DNA of 64,000 bases from Salvelinus alpinus (Eukaryota; Chordata; Actinopteri; Salmoniformes; Salmonidae): positions 66,800,791-66,864,790 of the forward strand of contig NC_092091.1 of NCBI RefSeq assembly GCF_045679555.1. The letters are read 5' to 3'. Every line of letters begins with the position of its first letter. Position 1 is the first letter of the stretch. Positions 61,135 through 64,000 of the stretch are shown piece by piece. The position numbers were made by a program, and so were the translations under genes. The notes under the pieces are model-generated. The model did not search any database, was not told the DNA's origin, and worked only from the letters and a program-made list of their open reading frames with translations.

Positions 61135-62460
61135 GGTGACGAATGTGTCCGATTCCGTCTCTATCCCGGTTAGTGTATGGTCTCTACATGTTTTAATCCA
61201 GTATTCTCATATAGTGAGCGTTAATGTCGTCGGAGTGATAATAAATATCGAATGTGAGCCCTTCTCTTTTTCCTGGCACACTTGTCACTGGCGCTGTCTT
61301 GGTAAAAATGACCCTTCTTATTAAATAATTCACTCTTTTATCAATAAACCTCACTGTTGCTGTATAATTAAATCCTTACGTTCAATCATAACCTATTTCT
61401 TTATTTATAAGTCATGTCATTATCTCTCTCCTTGTAATGTGGATCCTTTCGAAGCGGCTATCTTTCCACGTCTGTCTCAGTACATAATTGTACTCTTTCT
61501 ATACAGGCCAATAGAAGTAGTAGAACTGCTCATTGATCAGCTTTCTCCTCTCACCACAGCATTTGCTGTCATTGTCATTTTTCCTCCAGAATGTTCTTAA
61601 TTAAAAATGCAGAATTTGTTTCATCACATATTGAAGGATCAATGTTGTATAATGTATCATTTCCCTCGTCTTCAATACACATTATAATAGTTTTTTTTTG
61701 TGGAAGGATCTAACCCCTTTCTCATAGCAAAACCCCCAAAATTGCCACAGTATTTCTGAAATTCTAACATGTTGCATGTGTTGTTGTCCCAGAGTGGTGA
61801 TGTTTAATCTTTTCTAATAATGATAATAATGCCTCTATATAACAACCTCCGGGCGCTCCAACGGCATCGGCTGCTGGTCTATTGATTAGCTAGACAGAGT
61901 CACGGTTGGCCTCTCCTGTGTACTGGAGGCCAATTGAAAGGATCGGTAGTCTATTTATCTCTGCTCAGATTATAATGAACACGTTTAATACCTCCGAGGG
62001 TAGGAACAGAACACAAGCCACATCTGAAACAGCAATAGGAAAACCTGATAAGCAAGGAAACCTATGGTATATCGGTCCATTTCGCTATCTGACGATAGTT
62101 TATTATCCTAAGTAGGAGAAAGGAGTGTGTTTCTGTTCCTGTGTATTAGAATGTTGATCCATCCGGGGAATGGGTGTTTTCCTGCTTTTGTGTTTTCATT
62201 CTTGGTTGGAACAGTTGGCTGTGTTTGTATACCTCTGGGTGCCATGAATTATTGAAACTCTTTTAATGACAGCACAAGTCCCAGATAAAACTGTGACCCT
62301 GTAGACATTGATCTCTGTAGACGGCCCAATAAACTCATTTGGACGCCTCTTGATACGGCTAAAGGAAGGCTTATATTCAAACGGCTATCGACCGCAAGCC
62401 AATTATTCTGTTTTGTTTTTCATTATTTGACTCGGATGGATTGATTTCATGCCAGTGGTT
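61135..62460. other. No gene recognised; AT-rich
   Basis: Repeat-poor DNA with TAAT-type motifs. No open frame of note was found. Confidence 0.45.
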
Positions 62461-62463
62461 TGA

Positions 62464-63319
62464 GCATAGGCGGAAATCCCAGGGGGGACGGGGGACACAC
62501 GACCCCCCCATCCTGGGGAAAATATGATTTGTCCCCCCAATATATCACTGTAAACATAACTATGTAATTTCAATAATATTAATAATACGCAATGAAAGCA
62601 CTTGTGCTGATTATAGACACTTAATAGCGCGTTTTTAAATTTCACAAGATTGCGACCCCCCCGCCCTTTGCCTCACAATGATTTGATCCACTGCCAGTTC
62701 TTTAGCTTGCAAGGTAATAGAGGGCTCGTATCTACTGTCCGAAAGGCACTCAATGTACGTAACTGACGTGAGGTAATCCAGTCAATCGCGCCTTAGCAAT
62801 GTATATATTTTTTTAATGTTGCAGGGTTCACACACTAGCTGAATTTGCAGAGCTAGCGCGCAAACTAAAGCAAACATTAACTATCAAGCTAGCTAGTACC
62901 TATTCCATTTATGTGGCGTCGTCAAAGATGGAATATTTGCTATCGTCAGTTTATTCCAAGATTAGCATGCAGCTGTAGTGCTTCAAAGTCCCTGTGATAA
63001 GGTTAGCGATAAACTGAAGTCCAAACTGAACAGAACTACACTCTCTTATACCGTTGTCTTAAATATATTTAATGGTCTCGTTGCAAAAGCTAAATTGTCG
63101 CTAGTGAATTTTTTATTTTTTTCACCTTTAACCAGGTAGCAAAGATTATAGCAAACACCACAGAAACGGAATTGGTGCTCGCTAGCTTTGCAAATTCAGC
63201 TATTGTTGGAAGCCTGCCAATATGAAACAAACTATGTTAAAATTTCAAAACGTTGCAGCATGTGTTGTGTAAATGTGTGTGTGCAGCTAGACCGGTCAGC
63301 CAGCCAGCCAGGTAGAAAA
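62464..63319 (+). other. Upstream region of the hAT-like gene, with inverted repeat and C-rich segments
   Basis: This region contains G- and C-rich blocks (62475-62540 and 62655-62665) resembling the ends of nonautonomous hAT copies such as the one at 60568. It also contains an inverted repeat with arms at 62837-62862 and 63176-63201 ('AGCTGAATTTGCAGAGCTAG' and its near complement). A short LINE-tail-like piece (complement of 'CTACCTGGTTAAAGGTGAAA') lies at 63120-63140. It may be the 5' end of a hAT element. No terminal repeat was proven. Confidence 0.35.
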
Positions 63320-64000
63320 ATGTCAGAAAAAAGTAAAAAGACGGACATCAGAGTATTTTTCAGTACACCAAAACGCAAAGTAAGAACTCTAGTAGCCTAA
63401 TATCTCAAAGACCAGTTGATAAAATGTTCATAAGAAAGAAGTGAAATGCTAATGGAAATATTTCACAATGATGTCATTAGGCAGAGCAGGCAACAGATGG
63501 CACACAGACAGCAGAGCTGGGGACAGATATGCAGGGACAGACTGGCAGAGACAGGGAGTCTCAGGTAAGTTTGTTGAGTCTTTGTTTGGCAACATTATGA
63601 AAGGTTCTCAATTTTTTTGATTTGTAAAATAGGGACATAATTGGAAAATGCCATGAATACCCCCACTCTCAATTTAAACTGGTGACTGAACCAAGATTTG
63701 TTTAAGGCAATGGTATTGCTGTTGTGATTAATTGTGTAGTTTTGGGTACCGGTAGTTAGGAGTACAGCAAACACCTTATTTCTTTTCTAGGAGACAGACT
63801 GTGAGTCAGTGAGGGTGGTGAAAGGGAAAGAGCCAGGGAGAGAGACTTCAGAGGACAGTGTCACAGCCACGGCAGGACCAGGTGTCACCCTTGTTGCCAG
63901 CAGCACCAGTATAGGGGACAGTGGCACAGCATCGTCCAGTTACCTCAGTGATGACACAAAACCATATCAGCCACACCCACAATTTATAGAACCGCAAACT
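63320..64000 (+). CDS. N-terminal part of a hAT-transposase / ZMYM1-like protein, cut by window end
   Basis: The proposed coding exons are 63320-63379, 63481-63564 and 63791-64000 (open at the window end). All junctions are GT-AG (GTAAGA, GTAAGT; acceptors CATTAG and TTCTAG), all in phase 0. Together they give 118 residues without a stop. Exon 1 encodes M-S-E-K-S-K-K-T-D-I-R-V-F-F-S-T-P-K-R-K. Exon 2 is acidic, polar and Gln-rich. Exon 3 ends in 'YQPHPQFIEPQ', a short pattern that in fish hAT-derived / ZMYM1-like proteins precedes the TTF-type zinc finger. The zinc finger and the catalytic and dimerisation domains would lie beyond the window. Whether this is a live gene, a domesticated transposase or an ordinary hAT copy cannot be judged here. 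The first ATG was chosen because it gives the only continuous frame into exon 2. Confidence 0.55.

Overview
The window is nuclear DNA from a salmonid fish (salmon, trout or char lineage). Several repeats support this directly. tRNA-derived SINE copies and LINE tails carry the shared 'CTCTGGATAAGAGCGTCTGC' 3' end, which is typical of the HpaI-type SINE / RSg-1 LINE group. There are Sleeping-Beauty-type and other Tc1-like elements with salmonid-style terminal repeats, very long CA and GA microsatellites, and a teleost-type intron/exon gene. The species cannot be read from the sequence alone. Nothing prokaryotic is present: no operons, ribosome binding sites or CRISPR arrays.

The one complete protein-coding gene is an endothelin receptor type A (ednra), on the minus strand from about 14659 down to 5592. 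I reconstructed seven coding exons with GT-AG junctions and a continuous reading frame, giving a 460-residue class A GPCR. Its introns hold microsatellites, small palindromic MITE-like elements and a tandemly expanded 34-bp repeat. Its 3' flank (about 3300-5590) has a candidate 3' UTR, a palindromic repeat, a long CA tract and a degenerate 84-bp triplication.

A second gene begins at the right edge on the plus strand (63320 to beyond 64000). Three phase-0 exons encode the N-terminal part of what looks like a hAT-transposase / ZMYM1-like protein. It is cut off by the window end.

The rest is intergenic or intronic DNA dominated by mobile-element fossils. From left to right: a LINE with a reverse-transcriptase ORF (1510-2612); a truncated Tc1 end with a sharp hairpin beside it (19976-20507); a LINE end carrying a solo LTR (25620-26301); a Tc1-like element carrying a LINE tail (27045-28868); a second solo LTR (29325-29705); a LINE 3' end (34160-34560); a four-level nested stack (36409-41246: DNA element, LINE, Tc1, then solo LTR plus second LINE); a Tc1-like element split by a LINE/SINE tail (46756-48333); a near-full-length Sleeping-Beauty-type element (50250-51849); a hAT-type MITE (51919-52505); a 26-bp minisatellite (55111-55579); and a large inverted duplication with a foldback element, SINE, LINE tail and hAT MITE inside it (58962-61131).

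The stretches between these show no gene I can support. They are described as such, with AT-rich, repeat-poor segments noted as possible conserved noncoding DNA. I found no convincing new biological system. The most informative items are the nested insertion histories, three solo LTRs that share a foldable core, and unusual details of the receptor gene.
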